Assembly: GCA_022564295.1 (NCBI GenBank)
Contig: JADFLR010000022.1
Span: 1-64,000 of the forward strand
Origin: Bacteroidota bacterium
GTDB taxonomy: Bacteria > Bacteroidota > Ignavibacteria > Ignavibacteriales > Ignavibacteriaceae
Length of the DNA stretch: 64,000 bases
Direction: 5' to 3'
The notes beneath the pieces are model-generated. The model was not told the DNA's origin, searched no databases, and was given only the letters and a program-made list of their open reading frames with translations. A program made the translations under genes and the position numbers. Below, piece by piece: positions 17,287-26,280 of this stretch (position 1 is its first letter; each line of letters opens with the position of its first letter).

Positions 17287-20200
17287 ATGAATTTAGGAAT
17301 ATTTAAAATCCTGCTGGTCTTTCTCTTTGGCGGAGTGCTCATTTCGGGCAGCATATTCGCAGAAGGGGATGGTAAGGATAGGAGAAACAGGCTGAATAAA
17401 ATCACAGGTTCGCCTATTAGGGCGTATATGAATATCAATAACATTTCAACTGTCATTAAAAACGATGGTGTTTCTGATATTGATGAGGAAGAATCCAACT
17501 CGGGTCTTGTGTATCCAAAAGGCAGTGGTAAAACTGCTGTATTTACCTCGGGGTTGGTATGGGGCGCATTTGCCCCTGGTGATCCACAGGTTAGGGTTGG
17601 TGGTACAACCTACGCCACTGGAATGCAAGCCGGAAGAATTCTTCCCGATGGAACTGCCGAAGGTGATTTGGACCATGTTAGAATATACAGGGTTCGTCCG
17701 GTTGTTTTCCCAGGAGTGGAACTTCCCGATGACTTTTTAAAGCCGGAAGCAGATGATGAACGCAAATCCCAGGACGATGTACTTTCACAGTATATTTTAG
17801 ACTGGCAAGAATGGCCTGCCGAGTTCGGTGCTCCTTATTTTGATGGAAATGATAATGGAGTGTACGATTCAGATCCCAGTTCCGGTGACATTCCCGGAGT
17901 ATCGGGTGCCGATCAGACAATCTGGTTTGTTGCAAACGATCTTGAACCGGGATTAACAAGAAACCTTTATGGTGCTGATCCATTAGGTATTGAAATGCAG
18001 GCAACTTTCTGGGCGTATGCTCAAACAGGTGCCCTTGGCAATATGTTTTTTAGGAAGTATAGGATAATTAATAGGTCGGGTGGTGATTTCACTAATATGT
18101 ATCTGTGCTTCTGGTCAGATGTTGATCTTGGAAACTCTACCGATGACTTTGTAGCTGTAGATACTACACTTAGTCTCTCGATGAGCTATAATGCAAATGC
18201 AAGTGATGGTACATATAGTCCATTACCACCACCAGTTGTAGGATTTGACTTTTTCCAGGGTCCTCTCCTTGATGGAATAGCTGGTGAGGACAGAAATAAG
18301 AACGGTATAGATGATGCAGATGATTTTGGAATTTTCGATGGTAGAGTTGTTGGTCCGGGAAAGATTAATCTTCCAATGACTGCCGCATTTTATTTTACAA
18401 GAGGTGCTGCTGATGTAACTGACCCGACCCTTGCAACTATAGAAGGCTCAAATGAATTTTATAACTTTATGCAAGGAAGAATTGGTAAAACAGGAAAATT
18501 CTTTTTTGACCCGGTAAAGATGGATTCAACAGTATTTACACTTACCGGTGATGTGCCGACAAGACAGGGATGGATTGATGGAATACTTCAAGGTCCCGGC
18601 GATAGAAGACAGGGTTTATCATCCGGTCCTTTTTTAATGGAAGATGGCGACACACAGGAAGTGGTTATTGCTGAAATAGTTGCTGGTGCCACACCTGAGG
18701 TTGACAGGATTTCTGCAATTGGTTTGAACAAATTCTATGATCAACAAGCGCAGATTGCCTATGATAACTTTTTTGATCTTCCTCTTCCACCACCAGCACC
18801 GACGGTTAACCGCGTAGAATTGGATAGGCGAATTGTACTCGACTGGGGAGAAGACCAGGAAAGAGTTACTTTGATTGAAAGCAATGATTCAAAAGGATAT
18901 TCCTTCCAGGGGTATAATGTATATCAATTACCTTCAGCTTCTGCTCAGGTTAGCGAAGGAATAAGAGTTGCTACCTTTGATATTGTTGATGGTACTGGTA
19001 AAATTAATGATTTCATATTCGATCCGGTAACGGGCTCAGTTATTAATGTTCCTGTACAGTTTGGTAACGACACCGGTATAGAGAGACAAATATCAATTAC
19101 TATTGATGAAATTAATCAAAGACCGCTCATCAACGGTATCAGGTATTATTTTGCTGTAACTGCTTATAATTATAATCCCGCTCTCGATGCTATACCAAAT
19201 AATCTTGAGAATCCGATAACAATATTTACTCTCGTTCCACATTCAAAGAATCCGGGAACATCTGCTACATATGATTACGCTGATACAATTGCCGTTAGCC
19301 ATACAAGAATAGATCCCAGTATTCCTCTAAGTGATGGAGGAGTTTTCCCTCTTGTTATTGATCCCACTCAATTAAATGGCTCTACGTATAAAGTAACTTT
19401 TGAAAACGTTGGTGATACACTTGAAGTTTGGAATTTGTTTAGAGATGGTGAACTGATTCTTGCAAATCAAACAAATCAGCTTTCAGATGCAGAATCACCA
19501 ATAGTGGATGGAATTCAGTTTAGAGTACAAGGTGCTCCAAATGAATTCAAGGGATTTGATATTATTGCAAATGGAAATGGTCCAGTTACTGGTGCCGGCC
19601 CTTCGTCTACCTATGAAGTTACTCAAATTGGAGCCGACGATCTCGGTATATCAGCGTCATGGTATCGAGATGTTTTGCTTTCAATAAATGGCGGTGCATT
19701 AGGTGTAAACGATCCAATGCAAGCTGGCGGCGGATTCTATTTTATTGTTGCCGGCGGGCCTAGTATTGGTAGTTTTGACGCTGCTTTAGGAAGATGGTCG
19801 CGGGATGGGGCCAGATGGCCATTAATTATTCCGAATAACTTTGAGATAAGATGGACAGGTGATGAAACTAACCCAGCCGGAAAAGCCTGGATGGCTTTCA
19901 CAACAGGATCTCTTGTAGATGTGCCTTTCTCATTATGGTTCTTAGGTCCTAATCTGGATGATCCAAGTGACGACATAAGAATGATGCCGTGGTTGTTTGA
20001 TGATAATGAGAACGATATCTTTGATTTCAAATTAGATCATGGTGCATCTGGTGGTGATAATGATCCATACACTGATTGGATATATTTTATGATGCCGGAA
20101 GAAAATGCAGCACCGGGTGAGGCTGCCTATGATGCGGCAGTTATTCGCTCATCAGATCCAGCATATGGAGGTGATATTGAAATAGAGTTTATCGCCAGAG

Positions 20201-20685
20201 TTGTAATTATGAATTGGAACCAGCATCAGGGTGATGGTGGCGAAAATGTATGGCCGGATGCTGGAACAGTTTTCAGATTGAGAGGCTCGCTTCCGAATAG
20301 TGCAAATGATGAATTTACACTCACTGCCACACCTCCTGTAACCGACGATGCTCTGGCACGCTCTCAGCTAGATGAGATTAATGTATTCCCAAATCCGTAC
20401 TATGGTGTCAATTCCGAAGAGCTTAACAAATATAACCGCTTCGTAACGTTTAGCCATCTACCGGAGAAAGCAAAGGTAAGAATATTTAACCTTGCTGGGG
20501 TATTAGTTAAAACCATCGACAAGGACGATGAAAGTCAATTCTTAAGATGGGATCTGGCGAATAAAGATGGATTACCGGTAGCAAGCGGACTTTATATCGC
20601 TTATATCGAGTTAACCGATCTTGGTGAAACTAAAATTCTTAAACTGGCAATCGTTCAAGAGCAACAAATTCTTGATAGATTCTAA
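17287..20685 (+). CDS. large secreted T9SS cargo protein, paralogue of the one at 6434
   Basis: A 1132-residue protein with a signal peptide (cleavage near GSIFAEG) and a C-terminal sorting domain with NVFPNPYYG, VRIFNLAGVLVKTI and ASGLYIAYIEL, a variant of the T9SS type A end. The body is a paralogue of the 1093-residue protein at 6434-9715: both have NDGVSDIDEE-like, GADQTIWFVANDL, GDRR, YSFQGYNVYQL and MPW(L/I)FDDN segments in the same order. Aspartate-rich loops (DRNKNGIDD) suggest calcium binding. It has a good ribosome site (AAGGAG) and lies between the TonB receptor and a PorV-like gene, 11 bases from the latter. The role is unknown; binding of a substrate for the receptor is a reasonable guess. 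Confidence 0.85.
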   Translation: MNLGIFKILLVFLFGGVLISGSIFAEGDGKDRRNRLNKITGSPIRAYMNINNISTVIKNDGVSDIDEEESNSGLVYPKGSGKTAVFTSGLVWGAFAPGDPQVRVGGTTYATGMQAGRILPDGTAEGDLDHVRIYRVRPVVFPGVELPDDFLKPEADDERKSQDDVLSQYILDWQEWPAEFGAPYFDGNDNGVYDSDPSSGDIPGVSGADQTIWFVANDLEPGLTRNLYGADPLGIEMQATFWAYAQTGALGNMFFRKYRIINRSGGDFTNMYLCFWSDVDLGNSTDDFVAVDTTLSLSMSYNANASDGTYSPLPPPVVGFDFFQGPLLDGIAGEDRNKNGIDDADDFGIFDGRVVGPGKINLPMTAAFYFTRGAADVTDPTLATIEGSNEFYNFMQGRIGKTGKFFFDPVKMDSTVFTLTGDVPTRQGWIDGILQGPGDRRQGLSSGPFLMEDGDTQEVVIAEIVAGATPEVDRISAIGLNKFYDQQAQIAYDNFFDLPLPPPAPTVNRVELDRRIVLDWGEDQERVTLIESNDSKGYSFQGYNVYQLPSASAQVSEGIRVATFDIVDGTGKINDFIFDPVTGSVINVPVQFGNDTGIERQISITIDEINQRPLINGIRYYFAVTAYNYNPALDAIPNNLENPITIFTLVPHSKNPGTSATYDYADTIAVSHTRIDPSIPLSDGGVFPLVIDPTQLNGSTYKVTFENVGDTLEVWNLFRDGELILANQTNQLSDAESPIVDGIQFRVQGAPNEFKGFDIIANGNGPVTGAGPSSTYEVTQIGADDLGISASWYRDVLLSINGGALGVNDPMQAGGGFYFIVAGGPSIGSFDAALGRWSRDGARWPLIIPNNFEIRWTGDETNPAGKAWMAFTTGSLVDVPFSLWFLGPNLDDPSDDIRMMPWLFDDNENDIFDFKLDHGASGGDNDPYTDWIYFMMPEENAAPGEAAYDAAVIRSSDPAYGGDIEIEFIARVVIMNWNQHQGDGGENVWPDAGTVFRLRGSLPNSANDEFTLTATPPVTDDALARSQLDEINVFPNPYYGVNSEELNKYNRFVTFSHLPEKAKVRIFNLAGVLVKTIDKDDESQFLRWDLANKDGLPVASGLYIAYIELTDLGETKILKLAIVQEQQILDRF

Positions 20686-20696
20686 AAGGAGTAAAA

Positions 20697-21719
20697 ATGA
20701 AAAATATAATAAAAATTCTTTTAGCTTTTATCCTGCTGCTGGCAGTGGATGCATTTGCCGGCGGAGGAAAAAGAACTGGAACTGGCGGGGCTGCGGAACT
20801 TTTGATTCCGGTAGGTCCTCGTGGTATTGCAATGGCTGGAGCAAACTTATCAACTTCAACGGGTATTGAAGCATTGTTTTGGAACCCTGCGGGTGTAGCT
20901 CTTATGCAGAACAATGCTGATGTTATATTCTCCCATATGTCATATATCGCAGATATAGGTGTTGATTATGGAGCCATTGCAGCAAACTTTGAAGGTTTTG
21001 GAGTCGTATCCTTCAGTATCAAATCCCTCTCTGTTGGTGATATTTTGATTACCACTACTTCAAACCCCGATGGAACAGGTGAAACATTTTCGCCATCCTT
21101 CATAGTAGCAGGGTTATCTTATTCGCGTCAGCTAACTGAGACTATATCAGTTGGATTAACCACTAATTTTATCTCTGAAAGAATGGCAGATGTTAGTGCC
21201 AGTGGCGTTGCTTTTGATGTCGGTGTCATGTATAATAATCTCGCCGATATCAATGGTCTGAGCCTTGGTGTGGTAATTAAAAACCTCGGCCCCGAGATGA
21301 AATTTAGTGGCGGTGGATTATTTCAACGAGGTCAGATTGATGACGTAAACCGAGGTCCAACATTCTACTTAGTTGATGCTGCTGCGTTTGAGCTGCCGTC
21401 AAACTTTCAGTTAGGATTGGGTTATAGTCCAGTACTTGACGAAATAAATTCTCTGCAGTTCTCCGGGATTTATCAGAACAATAACTTTTCCGGTGACGAA
21501 TATAAAATTGGCGGCGAGTACGGTTATAATGATATGTTCTTTGTAAGAGCAGGCTATCAATTAGCGCCCCAGGTTAGTGAAGATTACTTATATGGATTCT
21601 CAGCCGGTGTTGGAATTGATTACGAAGTTGAAGGATTTGGCTTCAAAGTTGATTACGCATTCAGAGATGTTGAGTTCTTTGAGGCGAATCACATATTTTC
21701 CCTCACTTTGGGCTTCTAA
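20697..21719 (+). CDS. PorV/PorQ family outer-membrane protein
   Basis: A 340-residue outer-membrane barrel with a signal peptide (ending near DAFAG). The N-terminal block GTGGAAELLIPVGPRGIAMAG, then GIEALFWNPAGVA, is the signature of the PorV/PorQ (FadL-like) family. It ends in a strand finishing in phenylalanine (SLTLGF). PorV shuttles T9SS cargo from the translocon to the attachment complex. This copy is the last gene of an operon with a T9SS cargo protein and a receptor, so it may be dedicated to that cargo. A ribosome site AAGGAG precedes the ATG. A strong terminator follows at 21741. Confidence 0.85.
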   Translation: MKNIIKILLAFILLLAVDAFAGGGKRTGTGGAAELLIPVGPRGIAMAGANLSTSTGIEALFWNPAGVALMQNNADVIFSHMSYIADIGVDYGAIAANFEGFGVVSFSIKSLSVGDILITTTSNPDGTGETFSPSFIVAGLSYSRQLTETISVGLTTNFISERMADVSASGVAFDVGVMYNNLADINGLSLGVVIKNLGPEMKFSGGGLFQRGQIDDVNRGPTFYLVDAAAFELPSNFQLGLGYSPVLDEINSLQFSGIYQNNNFSGDEYKIGGEYGYNDMFFVRAGYQLAPQVSEDYLYGFSAGVGIDYEVEGFGFKVDYAFRDVEFFEANHIFSLTLGF

Positions 21720-21740
21720 TTTCTTGTTAGAGGTTCTTGC

Positions 21741-21774
21741 AATCCGTACGGTCTTGATTTAGACCGTACGGATT
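21741..21774 (+). terminator. strong terminator of the receptor-cargo-PorV operon
   Basis: A perfect 14-bp stem, AATCCGTACGGTCT (21741-21754) with AGACCGTACGGATT (21761-21774), and a 6-base loop, followed by an AT-rich tail. It lies 22 bases after the stop of the PorV-like gene. Confidence 0.85.
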
Positions 21775-21842
21775 TATTATTAATATTATATACACATCGT
21801 CTGGCGCACACTTATTTTAAATACAAAAGTGTAATTTTTTTA

Positions 21843-22373
21843 ATGAGGTTTTACAAAAAACATTTTTATTTTATGAGACCAAATTTCAATCGGTTAAAAA
21901 GTGTTATTTTAGTTGGAATCTTTGTTGCTATCTCCTTTATAAATTCATTTGCGCAGGATAGAAACTATATTGCAATCTCCTCGGCGGTTTTTGATATTCT
22001 TCAGCAAGCCGATCCCTCCTTTGAAAGCAGAGTTGAATTCAGATTAGGCAAAGTTAATCTGGGTGGTCATCCCTTCAGCGGAGTGATGGTAAATACGGAA
22101 GGTGCAATGCATATTTTTATGGGTCTTTACTATGATATTCCACTCACAGATTTTTTATTTCTTACACCAAGCTTTGCTCCGGGTTTATATGCAAAAAACA
22201 ACAGTAAGGATTTAAAATTTGCTCTCGAATTTCAGTCACAGATTGAAATCTCATTTAAATTTGCTAACGGTGCAAGAGTGGGAGTTAGTTTTAATCATAT
22301 GTCTAATGCTACTTTAGGCGAAGAAAATCCCGGGGTTGAAAGTCTGGCATTAACTTACATCATTCCTTTATAG
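21843..22373 (+). CDS. PagL-like lipid A 3-O-deacylase (acyloxyacyl hydrolase)
   Basis: A 176-residue protein with a signal peptide (ending near INSFAQ) and an eight-strand-type small outer-membrane barrel. Near the C-terminus, FNHMSNATLG followed by ENPGVESL fits PagL: the H-x-S pair and the glutamate after NPG are the likely catalytic His, Ser and Glu. PagL removes the 3-linked acyl chain from lipid A in the outer membrane, which modifies the cell surface. The start could be ATG 21843 or the ATG at 21873 ten codons in. The gene stands alone with a small hairpin after it. Confidence 0.75.
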   Translation: MRFYKKHFYFMRPNFNRLKSVILVGIFVAISFINSFAQDRNYIAISSAVFDILQQADPSFESRVEFRLGKVNLGGHPFSGVMVNTEGAMHIFMGLYYDIPLTDFLFLTPSFAPGLYAKNNSKDLKFALEFQSQIEISFKFANGARVGVSFNHMSNATLGEENPGVESLALTYIIPL

Positions 22374-22396
22374 AAAAAATGAATATTTATCTCCGC

Positions 22397-22409
22397 ATCC
22401 CGCGGGGAT
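22397..22409 (+). terminator. short hairpin followed by T run
   Basis: ATCCC / GGGAT with a GCG loop, then TTTTTT, 24 bases after the stop of the PagL-like gene. The stem is short, but the T run is typical of a terminator. Confidence 0.45.
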
Positions 22410-22440
22410 TTTTTAACTAACCGAACGACTTTTTTATTAA

Positions 22441-23685
22441 TTACAAAACAGGAACAACTTTTTTTGATTTTTTAACGAAAGGTGTGAGATAGATATTTGC
22501 TGCGCTTCTTCCAATTACAAATGAGGTTGTTGCAGCTACTGCACCGACAAATGAAAAAATATTAATTGAAAGCAACATAACAATTACAATCACCGCAAAT
22601 TCAATTGCTGTTCCCCAGGTGATTGGCGCGGTGTTTTTATCACTTATAAGCACAGACCTTTGGAAGCTAATAAATACTGTTAAAGCAGGAAGGATTGCTA
22701 TAATCTTTAAGGGGATTCTTGCAAACTCACTTAATAAGTTGGATAATCCGGACACATCATTAAACCAAATATCTGCCAATGGTGTGAAGGCAATAATTAA
22801 AAGAATGATTGATAAAACCCCTGCAAGTACTACGGCAAAATTTCTTAACGGCACATAACCACTTTTATCATCTCCAATTTTTGCGATAATTACTTCCTGA
22901 TACGATAAACCTAAAGCTCTGAAAATAAAAACAAATGAGGTTATTACAGGCAATACGGCAAGTGATTCAAGTGCCATACGGCTTTGCACCACAAAAAAAG
23001 TAACGAATGGCTGCACACCCAAAGACAAAAGAGACATTATTGCTAAAGGGTAATAAAATTTATAAATCTCTTTGTAGGTAATCTTTTCCCCATTGGCGGA
23101 AGGATTATAGTGCAACTGCCTTACAATATCTATTGTCATTAAACGACTCGCTATTGCTTCGGCTAAAACTGCAACAGTAAGAGCTGATGCACCCACAACA
23201 ACACCGGGCACATCAAAATAAAAATAAATTACAAATGCGGTTACTGCCATTGTAGTTAGTCTTATTACGGTTCCGTACGCAACACGGCGGGTTAGATTGT
23301 TCCTGATCAAAACTCCCTGGTAAAATCTTCTGTAACCAATTGCTGCAGGCCACGGCAGAAGAATTATTGTTGCAATATGTGTTAAGTAAGAAACTCGTTT
23401 TGGTAAACCAATCAGATCTTCTGCTATAAAATAAAAGATAGCAGGAATAACCATTATCAACATCAACAAAGTAATTCCGGTAATTAGAAAATAAGTAAAC
23501 CTTTTTAGTTTATTAAAAGAATAACTATCCTTTACCAACGCTGTTGAAGCGCTCATCATCATTATTACAGGCGCCTCAATTATTAACGCAAATGCAAATG
23601 CAACTCCGTATGCTGCAAGATTGTAAATCGGTTCATCTAATCTTGCTATTAATGCTGATAGGAATGGTCCTTCAACCGACATCAT
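22441..23685 (-). CDS. ANKH-like (progressive ankylosis family) membrane transporter, N-terminus incomplete
   Basis: A multi-spanning protein of 414 residues from the ATG at 23685. The layout and segments (VEGPFLSALIARL, a central PLAIMSLLSLGVQPFVTFF, then IPLKIIAILPALTVFISFQ and a final GAVAATTSF) resemble the animal ANKH family of the MOP exporter superfamily, more than ordinary MATE pumps. ANKH is linked to export of pyrophosphate/ATP or citrate; the bacterial substrate is unknown. The homology clearly starts earlier: upstream codons read VFWLPLGATWLM, giving the rest of helix 1. That frame has no normal start, while an ATG at 23793-23795 is in another frame, joined by a run of five G at 23757-23761. 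An indel there would restore a complete protein. Confidence 0.7.
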   Translation of the reverse strand: MMSVEGPFLSALIARLDEPIYNLAAYGVAFAFALIIEAPVIMMMSASTALVKDSYSFNKLKRFTYFLITGITLLMLIMVIPAIFYFIAEDLIGLPKRVSYLTHIATIILLPWPAAIGYRRFYQGVLIRNNLTRRVAYGTVIRLTTMAVTAFVIYFYFDVPGVVVGASALTVAVLAEAIASRLMTIDIVRQLHYNPSANGEKITYKEIYKFYYPLAIMSLLSLGVQPFVTFFVVQSRMALESLAVLPVITSFVFIFRALGLSYQEVIIAKIGDDKSGYVPLRNFAVVLAGVLSIILLIIAFTPLADIWFNDVSGLSNLLSEFARIPLKIIAILPALTVFISFQRSVLISDKNTAPITWGTAIEFAVIVIVMLLSINIFSFVGAVAATTSFVIGRSAANIYLTPFVKKSKKVVPVL

Positions 23686-23918
23686 TAACCAGGTGGCACC
23701 GAGAGGAAGCCAAAAGACGAATATTTTTTTTGGTGTTAATTGCTGTTGAATTTTTACCCCCGGTGGTTGAAATATTTTAATAAGAGTTTTACCATTTATG
23801 AAGTAAAATTATGAAGAATTAAAGTAACAAGTTTAATATGAGTTGTATTAAAAAACAGCCATGCATAGTTTAACTGTAACCGTTTATTATTTTAAGCAAA
23901 AAAGAAGGAGAAAAAATA

Positions 23919-24506
23919 TGAAAACTATATTTTCTATCAATCTTCTAATTCTTATACTGATAATCTCCTGTAGTGAAAAAAAATCAGGATATACAAATAA
24001 CGGAAAACCAGAAACAGGAAATGAGAGAAAATGCTTCCGAATTTATGGGACAGCTTAAGAGTATATTAATCAAACAGATAAAATCCGAAGGCACGTTGAG
24101 CGCCGTAGCCGTGTGTTCGGATACCGCACAGTTATTAACAAATGATTTTGGTTTGAGGAAGGGTGTTTATATTAAAAGAGTGTCATTCAAAAACAGGAAC
24201 AAACACAATGCGCCGGATGGGTTTGAAGCAAAAGTATTGAAAGAGTTTGAACAAATGAAAAAAGAAGGCAAATTAACTTCCGACACAGAACATTTTGAAA
24301 TCGCTATAGAGAATGATTATCAGTATCTAAGATATATGAAACCAATAAAAATTGGCGCAGCTTGTTTAAAGTGCCACGGAGATAAAGAAAAGATATCTTC
24401 TGAAGTTAAGGGGCTGATTACAAAAAGATATCCTGATGATAAAGCTGTCGGTTATAAAAATGGAGACTTAAGAGGAGCAGTATCAATTAAAAAGCTGATT
24501 GATTAA
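23919..24506 (+). pseudogene. DUF3365 (Tll0287-like) haem lipoprotein, split by a frameshift
   Basis: ATG 23919 starts a lipoprotein signal (ILIISC, lipobox cysteine near residue 18) that runs into a stop at 24058 in its own frame. The rest of the protein is in the next frame, from GTG 23973 to 24506. It carries SAVAVCSDTAQLL, the DUF3365 core, and one c-type haem motif CLKCH near its C-terminus. The shift falls in a run of eight A (23976-23983); seven A would join the parts. Such proteins are periplasmic haem sensors or electron carriers. It may be a real mutation, a sequencing error, or slippage on the A run. A ribosome site (GAAGGAG) precedes the ATG at 23919, so that is the true start. 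Confidence 0.75.
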
Positions 24507-24549
24507 ATGTTGCAGCAAAGTTTATTAATCTGTGCTGCGAATGCTTAAA

Positions 24550-26262
24550 CTATTTGATCAGCATCATCTTTTTAGCGTTTATAAATGTACCGGCTCTTAA
24601 TGTGTAAAAATAAATTCCGCTGGGCAGATTGGTTGCATCGAACTCAACTTCATAAATTCCTGTTTGCATTTCTTCATTAATAAGAGTTACGATTTCGTTT
24701 CCTAAAACATCATATATAGTAATATTCACATTTGACGATTCACCATTCATGTTTGAAGGAATAACAAATTTTATTTTAGTTGATGGGTTAAACGGATTCG
24801 GATAGTTTTGAAATAATTCAAATTGTGCTGGGATCAAATCCGAATTGGTTTCTTCTATGCTTGTTGGGTATAGTTCAATCGGGTCGCCCGGTGTCAGATC
24901 TCTACCGTCAAATCCGGGATAATCCGCAGCATAACGATAAACTCTAAAAGCCCAGTTCTGTGTACCGGGTATTGGATCTTCATAATACATTGGTCCTGTG
25001 GCAATTACTGGATTTACATATAGCCACACTAACTCTTCTTCATCTGTAACCTCAAAAAATCTGCCCCATGTGCCGCTGCATATAAGTGTATTCCCATTTG
25101 GCTGCCGTTGAGAACCGGAAACATTTGGCGAAAAGAAATCGGATGGGACGGGATCAACATAGGTCCAGAGAAGTTGGTCGGGTCCGAATGTTGTGCCGGG
25201 ATCAAGGAGATAATTACCATTTTGATCTACAGGTGGAACGATTTCGTCCACAGTAGAGTACTCCCCACCTGGTCTGTTTCTCCCATTATTAAAAATCAGA
25301 ATGTTTCCTTCTCCCGGCAACCCCGGTTTAATCCAATGTGAGTCATGCTGCCCAAAGAGCATTTGATCTGTTACATCTCCTCTATCATAGGTTTGGGGAT
25401 TTCCCCATCTATATAATAGATCACCGCCCATTCCGCTGTTGCCACCAGTGTGACCCGCTGCTTCTTGTGTTGTGGTGCTGTGATCGATCACCCAGATTTC
25501 ACCAAAGTGGTGAGCCGAAAGCATTATCTGATCCAATTCTTCATTGTAGTCCACTGCATTAATATGATTCCAGTCAGCACCGAGTGAATTTGGAAAATTA
25601 CTAACAAAATTTATATCTATTAGTTCTGGATGTTCCGAAATAACACCATAATTCAATTGTAGTGGATCATAATCCTGAATTAAATGATCCCAGACATGCC
25701 ATTCCCAAACAATATTACCGCCGGTAGTTCCATCAGGTTGAACTTCAACGATATGATCCGGCCAAAGTTCATTCTGTGACATCAAGTCAGGATCACGACC
25801 TGCTGTAAAGGCTTCCTCAAATGATTTATATTCCCAGGCAATAATTAAAGTATTCCCGTTTGGAAGTCTTTCAATATCGTGATGCTGATAGAATTGATCT
25901 GTAGAATATTCAAACTCCCAGAGCAGGTTTCCTTCCCAGTCAAATTCCTGGATGAGTCCGCCGGAACCTCCACCATTAAAGGTGGAGTTACTATCAATAG
26001 CTGTCCTAAGAAGATTTCCATTTTCTAATAAATATGCAGATAGCGCCGGCTTGCGGGTACCTTCCCAAAGGTTTACTAACCTACCCTCATTATTGATGAG
26101 ATAAGTATTTATATAGGAGTTTGGTGCGAATAAGGTATATCCATTAGAAGAGGATGAATCATTCAGAAATAAACCAACTGTTCGATCTTGAGCCTTGACA
26201 GAGATGAAAACTGACAGAAAAACAATCAAGGTTACGGCACAATAGATTCGTTTGCTATGCAT
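24550..26262 (-). CDS. secreted arylsulfotransferase-like protein with T9SS sorting domain
   Basis: A 570-residue protein with a signal peptide (ending near SVKAQ). The body has the repeated beta-blade pattern of arylsulfotransferase (ASST)-type propellers: HHDIERLPNGNTLIIAWE, WEWHVWDHLIQDYD, HINAVDYNEELDQI, QPNGNTLICSGTWGRFF. The C-terminus (about 485-570) is a T9SS type A sorting domain (NYPNPFNPSTKIKF, YDVLGNEIV, SGIYFYTLRAG). Whether the catalytic histidine for sulfate transfer is kept cannot be judged here; many such relatives are not enzymes. It is a tandem paralogue of the broken gene at 26281-27999 and follows it by 18 bases on the same strand, so both were probably one transcript. 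Confidence 0.82.
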   Translation of the reverse strand: MHSKRIYCAVTLIVFLSVFISVKAQDRTVGLFLNDSSSSNGYTLFAPNSYINTYLINNEGRLVNLWEGTRKPALSAYLLENGNLLRTAIDSNSTFNGGGSGGLIQEFDWEGNLLWEFEYSTDQFYQHHDIERLPNGNTLIIAWEYKSFEEAFTAGRDPDLMSQNELWPDHIVEVQPDGTTGGNIVWEWHVWDHLIQDYDPLQLNYGVISEHPELIDINFVSNFPNSLGADWNHINAVDYNEELDQIMLSAHHFGEIWVIDHSTTTQEAAGHTGGNSGMGGDLLYRWGNPQTYDRGDVTDQMLFGQHDSHWIKPGLPGEGNILIFNNGRNRPGGEYSTVDEIVPPVDQNGNYLLDPGTTFGPDQLLWTYVDPVPSDFFSPNVSGSQRQPNGNTLICSGTWGRFFEVTDEEELVWLYVNPVIATGPMYYEDPIPGTQNWAFRVYRYAADYPGFDGRDLTPGDPIELYPTSIEETNSDLIPAQFELFQNYPNPFNPSTKIKFVIPSNMNGESSNVNITIYDVLGNEIVTLINEEMQTGIYEVEFDATNLPSGIYFYTLRAGTFINAKKMMLIK

Positions 26263-26280
26263 TCTAAATAACTCTCTAAA

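Noticed and set aside
24512-24538. Hairpin GCAGCA/TGCTGC between the haem protein and the arylsulfotransferase gene
   Set aside because: Short stem, 15-base loop and no T run on either strand; too weak to call a terminator.
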